A stretch of 64,000 nt of DNA from Melioribacteraceae bacterium. GTDB taxonomy: Bacteria > Bacteroidota > Ignavibacteria > Ignavibacteriales > Melioribacteraceae. The stretch spans positions 3,133,511 through 3,197,510 of the forward strand of contig CP129490.1 of NCBI GenBank assembly GCA_030584085.1. The letters are read 5' to 3'. The position numbers and the translations under genes are program-made. The notes under the pieces are model-generated. The model had not been told where the DNA came from, ran no database searches, and worked only from the letters and a program-made list of their open reading frames with translations. Below are positions 1 to 8,218 of the stretch, piece by piece. Position 1 is the first letter of the stretch. Each line of letters starts with the position of its first letter.

Positions 1-150
1 TGCTTTCAATAATTCAAATTAAGTAATTATGTTTTTTATTGCATTACATACATTACCATCAATATTTATTGTCGAAGAGCGTCTTCTCAGTAGCTGCGAA
101 AAAAGTTGTTATCTGATTATAATATAAACTGGGATTTAGTTAAAGTAAAT

Positions 151-241
151 CCGTAGAACTACGGAGGACAAGAATGTTAGGTTTTTATTCGTGCAGTAGT
201 GGCAACAAAAATTTTTAAAACCACGAATACACGAATAGTTT
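151..241. repeat. Intergenic palindromes downstream of the DUF4340 gene
   Basis: Two inverted repeats lie in the first 241 bases, which hold no gene. CCGTAGAACTACGG at 151-164 is a perfect palindrome. A longer imperfect pair has arms at about 182-202 (tttttattcgtg...) and 221-241 (...cacgaataaaaa-like), separated by an AT-rich loop. The second arm abuts the stop codon of the minus-strand gene ending at 242, so the hairpin could serve as a transcription end or mRNA 3' stabiliser. The CACGAAT words resemble dispersed intergenic repeats seen in many environmental FCB genomes (recollection, not a search). Confidence 0.45.
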
Positions 242-1174
242 TTAATTCAAAAATTCTTTCGAACCGACAAATACTTTATTGAACAAATCATTTTTGCTTC
301 CGTTAAAGTATGAATCGGGATTTAATGAGGAATTGACAATCAAATTATTTTCTTTCTTGTAGCCGAATACTTCAATTTGGCTATCGTCATTCATGATGAT
401 TGTCAATTTGAATTGAGGTAAAGGTAATTCAGATTTATTTACATCTAAAAATTCATTTCCGTTTATACTTGCAAGTTGTCGTAATTTCACTGATGTCTTT
501 GCCGAATCAACAGCCGCACCGTTTGAAAATTGCCAGTTGTCATTAACCTTCACAAGCTGATAAGAACTATCCGTCGGATAAGAAAATGAAATACTCTTCC
601 AATTATTTACATCACCTTTGATTACAGTTGCATCTCTAAAGGAATCTCTATTTTGATTGAATGTCATACTAAGAAATCCGTCGACTTCATAAACATCTGT
701 ATCGTTTGCTATGCGGACAAATGTTTTCATTGCTCTCGGCTGCTGAAATGTAAATTTGCCGATCACCAAATCAAGTGTTTTGCTTGAACCTTCATAAACT
801 TCGACTCTTGTTGCGGAGGTATCGACTTCAAAATCAACCCAACTGCTCTCCCCTCTTCCGGCTAATCTTTCCGGTTTTAGATTTACAAGTTGGTTAAGAA
901 TATCATCAATTTTTCTTTGAGGAACCAAAGCCGATTTATCGTTACTTAATTCCACCTTCCATTTATCTACTTCTTGGTATAACTTAATTTTATCAGTATC
1001 TGCTTGTCTCGGATAAATAATAATTTGCGAAACTTTGGAAGTATCAATAGAAACTAATTCCGTTCTGAATGATCTTTCATTGGATCCTTGATCGGTTAAG
1101 AATATGATTGCTGCAATGATCAGCAATACAAGAAATGCAAGTCCCAGCTTTTTGTTTGATAACACACTAATCAT
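242..1174 (-). CDS. DUF4340 domain-containing protein of the Gld-type ABC operon
   Basis: A 310-residue protein with one N-terminal membrane anchor (about residues 10-26, LAFLVLLIIAAIIFLTDQG) and the rest probably periplasmic. Its layout (anchor, repeated beta-rich DUF4340 segments, motif with DLVIGKF near the middle) matches the DUF4340 family. That family is usually encoded after GldG-like proteins, as here: its start overlaps the end of the upstream gldG-like gene by 8 bases. It is the last gene of a four-gene minus-strand operon (gldA, gldF, gldG, DUF4340). The molecular role is unknown; it is inferred to be a periplasmic accessory of the exporter. Confidence 0.8.
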   Translation of the reverse strand: MISVLSNKKLGLAFLVLLIIAAIIFLTDQGSNERSFRTELVSIDTSKVSQIIIYPRQADTDKIKLYQEVDKWKVELSNDKSALVPQRKIDDILNQLVNLKPERLAGRGESSWVDFEVDTSATRVEVYEGSSKTLDLVIGKFTFQQPRAMKTFVRIANDTDVYEVDGFLSMTFNQNRDSFRDATVIKGDVNNWKSISFSYPTDSSYQLVKVNDNWQFSNGAAVDSAKTSVKLRQLASINGNEFLDVNKSELPLPQFKLTIIMNDDSQIEVFGYKKENNLIVNSSLNPDSYFNGSKNDLFNKVFVGSKEFLN

Positions 1175-2675
1175 AATCTACGTTCATCAATTTGGTTTTC
1201 AATTTTCGTTTTATTTGGAATCTGTAAACTCCGTAAAGAATAATGGCAAATATCGGCAGTAAGAAGTTGAGATATTTTAATAATGCTTTCGTACCGTCTT
1301 CAAGTGTAGGATCAATCGGTCTTCCGGTAACACCCTTCGTTCTAAGTTGAATTAGTCCGGTATCATCGGCAAGCCAATCGACTGCGTTAACAAAAAGATT
1401 TACGTTATCTTCGTTAAGTCTCTGTTGATTTTGTCCGCTTCCGTTTATAATAAAATCACCGTCACCGAATACAATCATTCTTCCGATGTCATTTTCAACT
1501 GCGACAGCTACAACTAGATTAGACTGATTAAAATTGGTTTGATTCCATTCTCTTGATATATCAAAAAATGTGTTTGAGTTTTCCGTTCCGGATTTTTCCG
1601 AAGTAAATGCAATAGGCGTAATTCCAATTGCCGTGTCTTGCGGATTAAAAATAATCGGACTTGCGAACGGGAATAAAACTTGCTCAAGTCCTTCTGTAAT
1701 CGGATGTTCATTGAAATTTGTTATTATCGGTAAATATGGGAATCTTACCGGTGTATTCATAACAAAACCGCCTTGTTCTTGGCGAACCATAATTTGACTG
1801 CTGTTTACATCAATGATAAGTTTATTTTCAATTGTAATTCCTTTTTGAGCAAGCCAATCTTCTAAACCTGTGTAAACTTCCACTCCTCGTGCATTTTGTA
1901 AATCACCTTCAACTCTGTTTAAGGCAAGTAATAATCTTCCACCGTTATTTATATAATTATCTAATTGCGTTAAGTGCGATTGCGGGATTGTATCTTTCGG
2001 TGCAACAATAAGTAAAGCTTCGTAATTATTCGGAATTAACGTAGTGTCTGTTATCGTGAATTCTTCAACATCATAAATAACATTTAACTTTTGCTGTGCT
2101 TGAGGGAGTTCCATTAATGATGGTTCACCATGACCTTGCACTAAAGCAATTTTAGGTTTTTGATTCACAGAGATTTTTTTGATTGCTGAAGAAAGTTCAT
2201 ATTCCATTGCGGCACCGGGACGAATTAGCGGAATTGCTTCTTTCTTTTCTCCCATTTGAACAACCGCACCGAGATAAGCTCTCTGCTGTTTCATCTGATC
2301 TTTCTCGCGAACGTTTATCATTATCGGAGAAATTCCGCTCTGCTGAGCTTTCATTTCTGTTTCTTCATTCTCGCTTGGGTTTATAAATTCATAAACAACA
2401 TTTCCGCCCGATCTGTTGGAATATTCAATCAACAAATCTCTGAAATCTCTTCTTACCTTTGCGATATCAGGAGGAAGTTCTTCCGAAAAATATGCCGATA
2501 CCGTAACGGGATTTTGAAGTTCCGTCAAAATATTTTTTGTTGCTTCGCTTAAACTGTAACGTTGGTCTTCGGTAAAATCTAAACGAAGAAAAAATTTGTC
2601 GGATATAAAATTTACAAGAACAAGAATTCCAACAATAAACGCGAGTGATATTTGAATTTTTCTTTTAGTAAGCAT
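1167..2675 (-). CDS. gldG: GldG-like ABC transporter auxiliary protein
   Basis: A 502-residue protein with an N-terminal transmembrane helix (about 10-27), a large periplasmic region and a C-terminal helix near residues 468-484 followed by a basic tail. The segment RYSLSEATKNIL after the first helix and the ALLIVAPKDTIP and GGRLLLALN segments are typical of the ABC-type uncharacterised transport (GldG) family. In Flavobacteria GldA, GldF and GldG form an ABC complex linked to gliding; in other FCB lineages the operon occurs without proven motility. It starts 5 bases after the gldF-like gene and overlaps the DUF4340 gene, so translation is probably coupled. The assignment to the family is firm; a gliding role is not shown. 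Confidence 0.85.
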   Translation of the reverse strand: MLTKRKIQISLAFIVGILVLVNFISDKFFLRLDFTEDQRYSLSEATKNILTELQNPVTVSAYFSEELPPDIAKVRRDFRDLLIEYSNRSGGNVVYEFINPSENEETEMKAQQSGISPIMINVREKDQMKQQRAYLGAVVQMGEKKEAIPLIRPGAAMEYELSSAIKKISVNQKPKIALVQGHGEPSLMELPQAQQKLNVIYDVEEFTITDTTLIPNNYEALLIVAPKDTIPQSHLTQLDNYINNGGRLLLALNRVEGDLQNARGVEVYTGLEDWLAQKGITIENKLIIDVNSSQIMVRQEQGGFVMNTPVRFPYLPIITNFNEHPITEGLEQVLFPFASPIIFNPQDTAIGITPIAFTSEKSGTENSNTFFDISREWNQTNFNQSNLVVAVAVENDIGRMIVFGDGDFIINGSGQNQQRLNEDNVNLFVNAVDWLADDTGLIQLRTKGVTGRPIDPTLEDGTKALLKYLNFLLPIFAIILYGVYRFQIKRKLKTKLMNVDYD

Positions 2676-2680
2676 AGACG

Positions 2681-3409
2681 TTAATTCTCAACAATATTTC
2701 TTTTTGATAAAACAGATTCTGCAAGTGTCAATCCTAAAAATGTTATGGATAAGAAATAGATAATATCTTTTGTATCAACAACACCGCGTGAAATAGATTC
2801 ATAATGAGTTGATATACTTAAAAAATTAAAGGACTGCGCAAAACTTCCGGTGAAACTGCCTGCAAGCACATCAAAAATGATTAGGAAGAATAACCCGATA
2901 AAAAGTGATGTGAGGAAAGCAACAATTTGATTATTGGTTAGACTGCTTGCAAATAATCCTATTCCGATATAAGCCATACTCATTAAAATCATCCCGAGAT
3001 AACCGCACCAAACCGCGCCGTGATCAACCGGACCGATTGCCCAAACTGTAATGTAATATGGGATTGTTAAAACTAAGGCAATAACTATTAACAACAATGC
3101 GGCAGAAAATTTTCCAAGTAAAACTTGCCAATCGGAAACCGGTTTAGTTAATAATAATTCCAATGTTCCGCTGCGTTTTTCTTCGGCAATCATTCTCATG
3201 GTTAATGCGGGAATGAAAAAGAATAAAGTCCAATAAGCAACCGAAAAAAATGGTTGAAGAGTTGCTTGTCCCAACAAGAAAATATCGGAACCGAAAAGCC
3301 AGGTGAAAAATCCGCTCAATCCTAAAAAAACCGTAATCATTATATAAGCAATGAGCGAATCAAAAAATGATCTTAATTCTCTTTTTGTAATTACCCAAAC
3401 TGATTTCAT
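2681..3409 (-). CDS. gldF: ABC-2 type permease, GldF-like
   Basis: A 242-residue integral membrane protein with six predicted helices and the ABC-2 permease features: a first helix around residues 15-40, the conserved ALTMRMIAEEKRSGTLELLLTKPVSDWQ-type loop (about 68-95), and alternating hydrophobic segments to the C-terminus. It forms the membrane channel of the exporter encoded with the ATPase (2 bases upstream) and the GldG-like protein (5 bases downstream). Its length is normal for the GldF/NatB-like family. Substrate unknown. Confidence 0.87.
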   Translation of the reverse strand: MKSVWVITKRELRSFFDSLIAYIMITVFLGLSGFFTWLFGSDIFLLGQATLQPFFSVAYWTLFFFIPALTMRMIAEEKRSGTLELLLTKPVSDWQVLLGKFSAALLLIVIALVLTIPYYITVWAIGPVDHGAVWCGYLGMILMSMAYIGIGLFASSLTNNQIVAFLTSLFIGLFFLIIFDVLAGSFTGSFAQSFNFLSISTHYESISRGVVDTKDIIYFLSITFLGLTLAESVLSKRNIVEN

Positions 3410-3411
3410 AA

Positions 3412-4344
3412 TTAATTCGTAGTTAATTCTCTAAATATGTCTTCTAATTTTGTTTCGATTGGTGACATTTCAGTCAACACCCAATTTTTATTTATGCATA
3501 AATGGAAAATGTCTTTACGCGATGAAGTACCCGGATTGCTGTTTACCATAAAAGTGTTTTCACTAATTTGTACCGTATCAACCATCGCAACATTTTCAAG
3601 TTGTTGAAGTGATGAAATAATTTCATCTTTACTTGAAGCTTCCGAAATCTGAACACGTAAGACTTCCTGTCCCTTCGCTTTATTTCTTAAACTATCCGGA
3701 GTTCCGTCGGCAACAATTTTACCTTTATTGATAATTAAAATCCTATCGCAAGTTGCTTCAACTTCGGGGAGAATATGTGTGCTAAGTATAACGGTTTTCT
3801 CTCTTCCCAATTCACGGATGAGTTTTCTTATTTCTACTATTTGGTTTGGATCGAGACCGGTTGTCGGTTCGTCTAGAATTAAAATATCGGGATCATGAAT
3901 CATGGCTTGAGCTAAACCAACTCTCTGTCTGTAACCTTTCGATAGTTCACCGATCTTCTTGTGTTTTTCAACATTTAAACCGCAGACCCGAACCATCTCA
4001 ACAATTCGTTTTTTGATTTGATCTTTTGGAACTCCTTGCAATTCGGCCACAAACTCGAGATACTCTAAAACCGGCATGTCATAATAAAGCGGATTCGATT
4101 CCGGCAAGTAACCGATTTTCTTTTTGATCAGATCGGGATTTTCATGAATTGAAAGTCCGTCAACAGTTACATCGCCGTCTGATGGAGCCATGTAACATGT
4201 GATGATTTTCATTGTTGTAGTTTTACCGGCACCGTTCGGTCCGAGAAATCCGAGAATTTCTCCTTCTTTTACTTCAAACGAAATATTATCGACTGCTCTT
4301 TGTGTGCCGTACTTTTTGGTGAGGTTTTCTACTTTAATGCTCAT
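3412..4344 (-). CDS. gldA: ABC transporter ATP-binding protein, GldA-like
   Basis: A 310-residue cytoplasmic ATPase. Walker A GPNGAGKTT lies at residues 35-43, the Q-loop and ABC signature (LSKGYRQRVGLAQ) near 134, Walker B ILILDEPTTGLDP around 155, and the switch histidine in LSTHILPE. The extended C-terminal segment of about 90 residues is typical of GldA/drug-exporter type ATPases. It is the first gene of the four-gene minus-strand operon and is preceded by a good Bacteroidota-type promoter at 4374-4405. Family assignment is firm; the substrate and any link to gliding or T9SS are inference. Confidence 0.9.
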   Translation of the reverse strand: MSIKVENLTKKYGTQRAVDNISFEVKEGEILGFLGPNGAGKTTTMKIITCYMAPSDGDVTVDGLSIHENPDLIKKKIGYLPESNPLYYDMPVLEYLEFVAELQGVPKDQIKKRIVEMVRVCGLNVEKHKKIGELSKGYRQRVGLAQAMIHDPDILILDEPTTGLDPNQIVEIRKLIRELGREKTVILSTHILPEVEATCDRILIINKGKIVADGTPDSLRNKAKGQEVLRVQISEASSKDEIISSLQQLENVAMVDTVQISENTFMVNSNPGTSSRKDIFHLCINKNWVLTEMSPIETKLEDIFRELTTN

Positions 4345-4373
4345 AATTTTTCAGTATGTGATTAGAAACGTTG

Positions 4374-4405
4374 CAAACTTATTAAGTAGATCTAAAAAAT
4401 TCAAA
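4374..4405 (-). promoter_or_regulatory. Bacteroidota-type promoter of the gldA operon
   Basis: Read on the minus strand: TTTG (4405-4402), 20-base spacer, TAAGTTTG (4381-4374). This matches the TTTG-N19-21-TAnnTTTG pattern of the Bacteroidota primary sigma factor. The expected start of transcription is about 20 bases upstream of the gldA ATG at 4344. It lies in the only gap between rpiA and gldA. Confidence 0.55.
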
Positions 4406-4437
4406 AAATTTTATTACCGAGTTTTCTTACAATCAGT

Positions 4438-5148
4438 TTATAAAATGGGTTTCAACTTTTTTGATTTTTTTAACGAATTAGTACCATTGCTTGCTGCGAC
4501 AATAACTTCATCAGCTAATCCGATAAATAGTCCGTGTTCAACAATTCCCGCTCTGGATTCCAATTGTCCTGCTAAACTTTGCGGTGAATTAATAACTCCG
4601 AAATTTGCATCTAAAATATAATTACCTTCATCAGTAATGAATGGATTGCCATCTTTACCTGAACGTAATTTTACTCTTGCACCAATTGATTCCAAATATT
4701 TTTTTTCGAGCTCAACACAGAATTGTAAAACTTCAATCGGCACATGCCATTTCTCTCCGAGATGCTTGGAGACTTTCGATTCATCAACAATAATGATTAC
4801 CTTTTTACTTGCTTGCGCGACTACTTTTTCACGAAGCAAAGCTCCTCCTCCACCTTTAATTAAATTAAGGTCGAAGTCCACTTCATCGGCGCCGTCAATT
4901 GTAAGATCAATTTCTTGGATTTTTGCAAATGTGGTTAAAGGAATATTTAGTGATCTTGCTAATTCTTCCGTTGTCTTAGAAGTTGGAATTCCGACAATAT
5001 TTTTTAACTGACCACTTTTTAATAGTTCGGCAATTTTTTGAATTGCGAAAGTAGTTGTACTGCCCGTTCCTAATCCAACAACCATACCGGATTGAATTTG
5101 CTCAACTGCTTTTTCTGCAGCTTGTTTTTTTAATTCTTCGATGTCCAT
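4438..5148 (-). CDS. rpiA: Ribose-5-phosphate isomerase A
   Basis: A 236-residue cytosolic enzyme that interconverts ribose 5-phosphate and ribulose 5-phosphate in the pentose phosphate pathway. Visible family motifs: the phosphate-binding VGLGTGSTT near residue 24, TIDGADEVD (about 82-90) with the substrate-binding acids, the KGGGGALLREK loop near residue 97 with the catalytic glutamate, and VIVDESK. Length matches bacterial RpiA. Its ATG lies 3 bases downstream of the stop of the SDR gene, so the two are probably cotranscribed; gldA has its own promoter downstream. Confidence 0.95.
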   Translation of the reverse strand: MDIEELKKQAAEKAVEQIQSGMVVGLGTGSTTTFAIQKIAELLKSGQLKNIVGIPTSKTTEELARSLNIPLTTFAKIQEIDLTIDGADEVDFDLNLIKGGGGALLREKVVAQASKKVIIIVDESKVSKHLGEKWHVPIEVLQFCVELEKKYLESIGARVKLRSGKDGNPFITDEGNYILDANFGVINSPQSLAGQLESRAGIVEHGLFIGLADEVIVAASNGTNSLKKSKKLKPIL

Positions 5149-5151
5149 AAT

Positions 5152-5856
5152 CTATTTAGGATTTGTCGCGAATACCGTTAACTCTGTAATGAATCCTCTA
5201 TCATGCATTTCTAACGCGGAAATAACCGAATGTGCAATATCTTCAGCAATAAGTTTTGTTTCGTTAAACTTTCTTTCCGAACCACCTGCGTTTGTAAAGA
5301 AATCTGTTTGAACTTCACTTGGATTAACATGAATAACTCTAACATTATGTTGACGTAATTCAGCCCGCCAGCATTCCGACATTGCCTTTAATGCGAACTT
5401 TGTCGCGGTATAGGCAGTTCCGCCTGCATACCCTTTTATTCCAGCAGTAGAAGAAATATTAACAATATTTCCGTAATTCTGCTTCTTAAAAATTCTAGCT
5501 GCATATTTTGCCATCAAAGCGGCACCGACAACATTTGTATTGAAAACTTCTTCAAATTTCTTTTTGTCAAGTTCATCAATCATCGCAAAGTAACCGAAAC
5601 CTGCGTTGTTAATAAGCACATCCAATCTTCCAAATTCTTTCATAACCGCATCATAACATTCAATTACATGCTTTTCGTTTCCAACATCGCATAAAACCGG
5701 AAGTGCTGAGAGTTGTTTTGCAGCTTTATCCAATCTCTCGCGATTTCTTGCTGCAATTATAACTTTTGCTCCTTTATTTTTTGCCATCTCGGCAATTGCA
5801 TAACCAATTCCCGAGGAACCTCCCGTAACTAATACTACTTTATCTTTTAAATCCAT
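5152..5856 (-). CDS. Short-chain dehydrogenase/reductase
   Basis: A 234-residue classical SDR. It shows the cofactor motif VTGGSSGIGYAIA (residues 10-22), the structural NNAGFGY motif near 86, the catalytic serine in NISSTAG (about 135) and YTATK (about 150-154), the Tyr-Lys pair. GARVIIAARNRE after the first Rossmann strand suggests NADP(H) preference (basic residue). Substrate cannot be told from sequence. A Shine-Dalgarno GGGAG sits about 6 bases before the ATG. It is followed after 3 bases by rpiA. An FNR-type box at 5921-5934 lies 65 bases upstream but fits the opposite-strand gene better. Confidence 0.88.
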   Translation of the reverse strand: MDLKDKVVLVTGGSSGIGYAIAEMAKNKGAKVIIAARNRERLDKAAKQLSALPVLCDVGNEKHVIECYDAVMKEFGRLDVLINNAGFGYFAMIDELDKKKFEEVFNTNVVGAALMAKYAARIFKKQNYGNIVNISSTAGIKGYAGGTAYTATKFALKAMSECWRAELRQHNVRVIHVNPSEVQTDFFTNAGGSERKFNETKLIAEDIAHSVISALEMHDRGFITELTVFATNPK

Positions 5857-5920
5857 TTCACTCCCTTGAACTTTTTGTGCTTATAAATGATATTTTTTTG
5901 ATTTTCCGAAACTTTTATGT

Positions 5921-5934
5921 TTGATTTGCATCAA
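5921..5934 (+). promoter_or_regulatory. FNR/CRP-family operator TTGATTTGCATCAA
   Basis: The 14-mer is a perfect match to TTGATnnnnATCAA, the consensus of FNR-type members of the CRP/FNR family. Its centre (5927.5) lies about 41-42 bases upstream of the start expected from the TAATTTTG element at 5957-5964, the classical class II activator position. No TTTG -33 element is seen there, as expected for an activator-dependent promoter. The divergent SDR start is 65 bases away on the other side. The regulator is not encoded in this window. Confidence 0.5.
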
Positions 5935-5956
5935 AACTAATAAACTTTCGATTCAG

Positions 5957-5964
5957 TAATTTTG
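5957..5964 (+). promoter_or_regulatory. -7 element (TAATTTTG) for the 47-residue membrane protein
   Basis: TAATTTTG matches TAnnTTTG exactly. Transcription would begin near 5970, giving a leader of about 16 bases before the ATG at 5986. A TTTG -33 box at the proper spacing is absent, while the FNR-type box occupies the position an activator would use. Confidence 0.45.
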
Positions 5965-5985
5965 TTAATATTAAAATCAGAAATC

Positions 5986-6129
5986 ATGTTCACTAGAAAC
6001 AAATATAACGATAACCCTCCGAATATCCACGAATGGCGTAAAAAGCGAAAAATATACTTTGCTGCTTTTTTCAGTCTCTTTGCATTCATATTATTGAATG
6101 CTGTTTTATACCTTTTGACTCGTTATTAA
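5986..6129 (+). CDS. 47-residue single-pass membrane protein (unrecognised)
   Basis: A short ORF (ATG 5986, TAA 6127-6129) encoding a basic, proline/asparagine-rich head (MFTRNKYNDNPPNIHEW then RKKRK) followed by one hydrophobic helix (about residues 24-44) and a short tail ending TRY. The positive-inside pattern implies the N-terminus is cytoplasmic. It fills an otherwise empty 315-base gap and sits behind a well-formed FNR-type box and -7 element, which argues that it is real. No family is recognised; tiny single-pass subunits of respiratory oxidases look similar, but that is speculation. Confidence 0.55.
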   Translation: MFTRNKYNDNPPNIHEWRKKRKIYFAAFFSLFAFILLNAVLYLLTRY

Positions 6130-6143
6130 TTTTCCTATTTTTG
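6114..6143 (+). promoter_or_regulatory. Bacteroidota-type promoter of miaB
   Basis: TTTG at 6114-6117, an 18-base spacer and TATTTTTG at 6136-6143 match TTTG-N-TAnnTTTG. Transcription would start about 20 bases before the miaB ATG at 6172. The -33 box lies within the last codons of the preceding small ORF. Confidence 0.5.
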
Positions 6144-6171
6144 TTGTTCCCTTATAACAAAATAAGATAAG

Positions 6172-7521
6172 ATGGCTAAGAATAGCGTATATATCGAAAC
6201 ATACGGCTGCCAGATGAATGTGGCCGATACCGAATTAGTAATGGGTATTTTAAAAAACAAAGGCTACGAGTTAACCGAAGAACTTAACAATGCAAACGTA
6301 ATTTTATTAAATACATGTAGTGTTAGGGATAACGCAGAACAAAGAATTTACGGAAGACTCGGAAACTTGAAACGATACAAGGACAAGAATCCCGAAATGG
6401 TTATAGGTATTCTTGGTTGCATGGCGGAAAGACTTCGTAAAGATTTAGTTGAATCTAAAAAAGTTGTTGATCTTGTCGTTGGTCCGGATGAATACAGAAG
6501 ACTTCCGGAATTCATCGATACTGCATTTTCGGGTGAAAAAGGAATCGGGGTTAAACTTTCTCGAACAGAAACTTATGACGATATAATTCCTTATCGAGAA
6601 GACGGACTTTCAGCTTGGATTTCCGTGATGAGAGGTTGCGATAAATTCTGTACATTTTGTGTTGTTCCATTTACACGCGGAAGAGAGAGGAGCAGAAATT
6701 TAGAATCGGTTGTTGAAGAAATTGGACAGCTTTCAAGAAGAGGTTTTAGAGAAGTTACTTTGCTCGGTCAAAATGTTAATTCATACAATGATGAAGGCAG
6801 AGATTTCGCTGATTTACTTGCTGCAGCAGCTTCGGTCGATAGATCAATCAGAGTAAGATTTACAACTTCACATCCGCAAGATTTGTCCGATAAATTACTT
6901 TACACAATTGCCGAACATCCAAACTTATGTAACTATATTCATCTTCCTGTTCAGTCAGGTTCAGATAGAATTTTAAAAGAAATGAACAGAACCTATACGG
7001 TAGATCACTATCTCAAGTTGATTGAAAAAGCTCGTAAAATTATTCCCGGTGTAAGTTTTTCAACCGATATAATTTCTGGATTTCCTACAGAAACTTACGA
7101 AGATCATTTAGGAACTTTAGATGTTATGGAAAAAGTTCGATATGACGGCGCCTATATGTTTAAATATTCACCCCGTGAAGGAACAAAAGCATTCAAAATG
7201 AATGATGACGTTCCCGAAGAAACAAAAGCCAAACGATTAAACGAAATAATCGATCTTCAGCAAAGAATTTCTTACGAAATAAATCAAAATTTAGTTGGTA
7301 CCGATGAGATAGTTCTTGTTGAAGGAACAAGCAAAAAGTCCGATCAATTTTTAGCCGGAAGAACCGATACGAATAAAGTTGTTATCTTCCCGTTAAATGA
7401 CGAAATTAAAAAAGGCGATTATGTAAAAGTAAAAATTAATCGCGCAACTTCTGCTACATTGTTCGGTGATATTATGAAAATCGTTAATCCGGTCGGCGAA
7501 AAAGTTTCCCTAACTGCGTAA
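6172..7521 (+). CDS. miaB: tRNA-2-methylthio-N6-dimethylallyladenosine synthase
   Basis: A 449-residue radical-SAM methylthiotransferase that adds the 2-methylthio group to i6A37 of tRNAs reading UNN codons. Domains in order: UPF0004 domain with three cluster cysteines (C13 in YGCQMN, C49 in NTCSVRDNAEQR, one near 84 in GCMAERL); radical SAM core with CDKFCTFC near residue 156; C-terminal TRAM domain from about 375. The NTCSVRDNAEQ segment is MiaB rather than RimO type; RimO is encoded separately at 17446. Likely head of an operon with the SPOR and MBL genes (gaps of 4 and 0 bases). Confidence 0.96.
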   Translation: MAKNSVYIETYGCQMNVADTELVMGILKNKGYELTEELNNANVILLNTCSVRDNAEQRIYGRLGNLKRYKDKNPEMVIGILGCMAERLRKDLVESKKVVDLVVGPDEYRRLPEFIDTAFSGEKGIGVKLSRTETYDDIIPYREDGLSAWISVMRGCDKFCTFCVVPFTRGRERSRNLESVVEEIGQLSRRGFREVTLLGQNVNSYNDEGRDFADLLAAAASVDRSIRVRFTTSHPQDLSDKLLYTIAEHPNLCNYIHLPVQSGSDRILKEMNRTYTVDHYLKLIEKARKIIPGVSFSTDIISGFPTETYEDHLGTLDVMEKVRYDGAYMFKYSPREGTKAFKMNDDVPEETKAKRLNEIIDLQQRISYEINQNLVGTDEIVLVEGTSKKSDQFLAGRTDTNKVVIFPLNDEIKKGDYVKVKINRATSATLFGDIMKIVNPVGEKVSLTA

Positions 7522-7525
7522 AGGG

Positions 7526-8218
7526 ATGAAAATAAAATCCACAATATTTGTTTTATTTTTAGTTGGTGCTCTGTTTGCTCAAGAAGTTAGCATTGTTGAA
7601 TATCTAAAAGCAATTGAAGATGGCGACTATACTTCTGCGGTAAACGGATTGAGCAAATTAAAAACTTCACACCCGAACGATCCATCAGTATATTTTCTTG
7701 ACGCAGTTTTAACAGAAGACGGTAATTCCGCTGTCCAAAAATATCAAACAATATACGAACAGCATCCCAAAAGTAATTATGCCGATGCGGCATTGTATAG
7801 AGTATTCTCTTATTATTATTCGCTTGGGGTTTATAAAAGAGCTGAAGATTTACTTACAAAATTGAAAAATGATTATCCTTCATCACCGTATATTCGAGCT
7901 GCGGATAGAACAATTCCGGACGAAGTTGAAATTGCGAAAGAGCCGGTAAAACCTGCTCAACCACCTGTTCAGCAAATCGACAAATATAATTTTACGATAC
8001 AAGCCGGCGCATTTTTAAATTTAGAAAATGCACAAAATTTGGCAAACGCAATTCAGAATGATGGTTATCCGGTTGAACTGGGGACAAAAAGTGTCGGCGG
8101 CTCAATTCTTAATGTTGTCATGTTCGGTCATCTTTCAACCGAACAAGAAGCATCTCCATTGCTTTCTTACCTTAAAAGTAAATATGATTTGAACGGAAGA
8201 GTAATTTCAGTAGAATAA
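7526..8218 (+). CDS. SPOR-domain envelope protein with TPR-like repeats
   Basis: A 230-residue exported protein. Residues 1-18 form a signal peptide ending ALFAQ. Residues 25-135 are helical and TPR-like (LKAIEDGDYTSAVNGLSKL, DAALYRVFSYYYSLGVYKRAEDLL). A proline-rich linker (about 138-150) leads to a SPOR domain (about 153-230, with FTIQAGAFLNLENAQNLA and a final beta strand) expected to bind denuded peptidoglycan at division sites. It begins 4 bases after miaB and ends directly before the next ATG. A cell-division or envelope role is inferred from the domain. Confidence 0.8.
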   Translation: MKIKSTIFVLFLVGALFAQEVSIVEYLKAIEDGDYTSAVNGLSKLKTSHPNDPSVYFLDAVLTEDGNSAVQKYQTIYEQHPKSNYADAALYRVFSYYYSLGVYKRAEDLLTKLKNDYPSSPYIRAADRTIPDEVEIAKEPVKPAQPPVQQIDKYNFTIQAGAFLNLENAQNLANAIQNDGYPVELGTKSVGGSILNVVMFGHLSTEQEASPLLSYLKSKYDLNGRVISVE

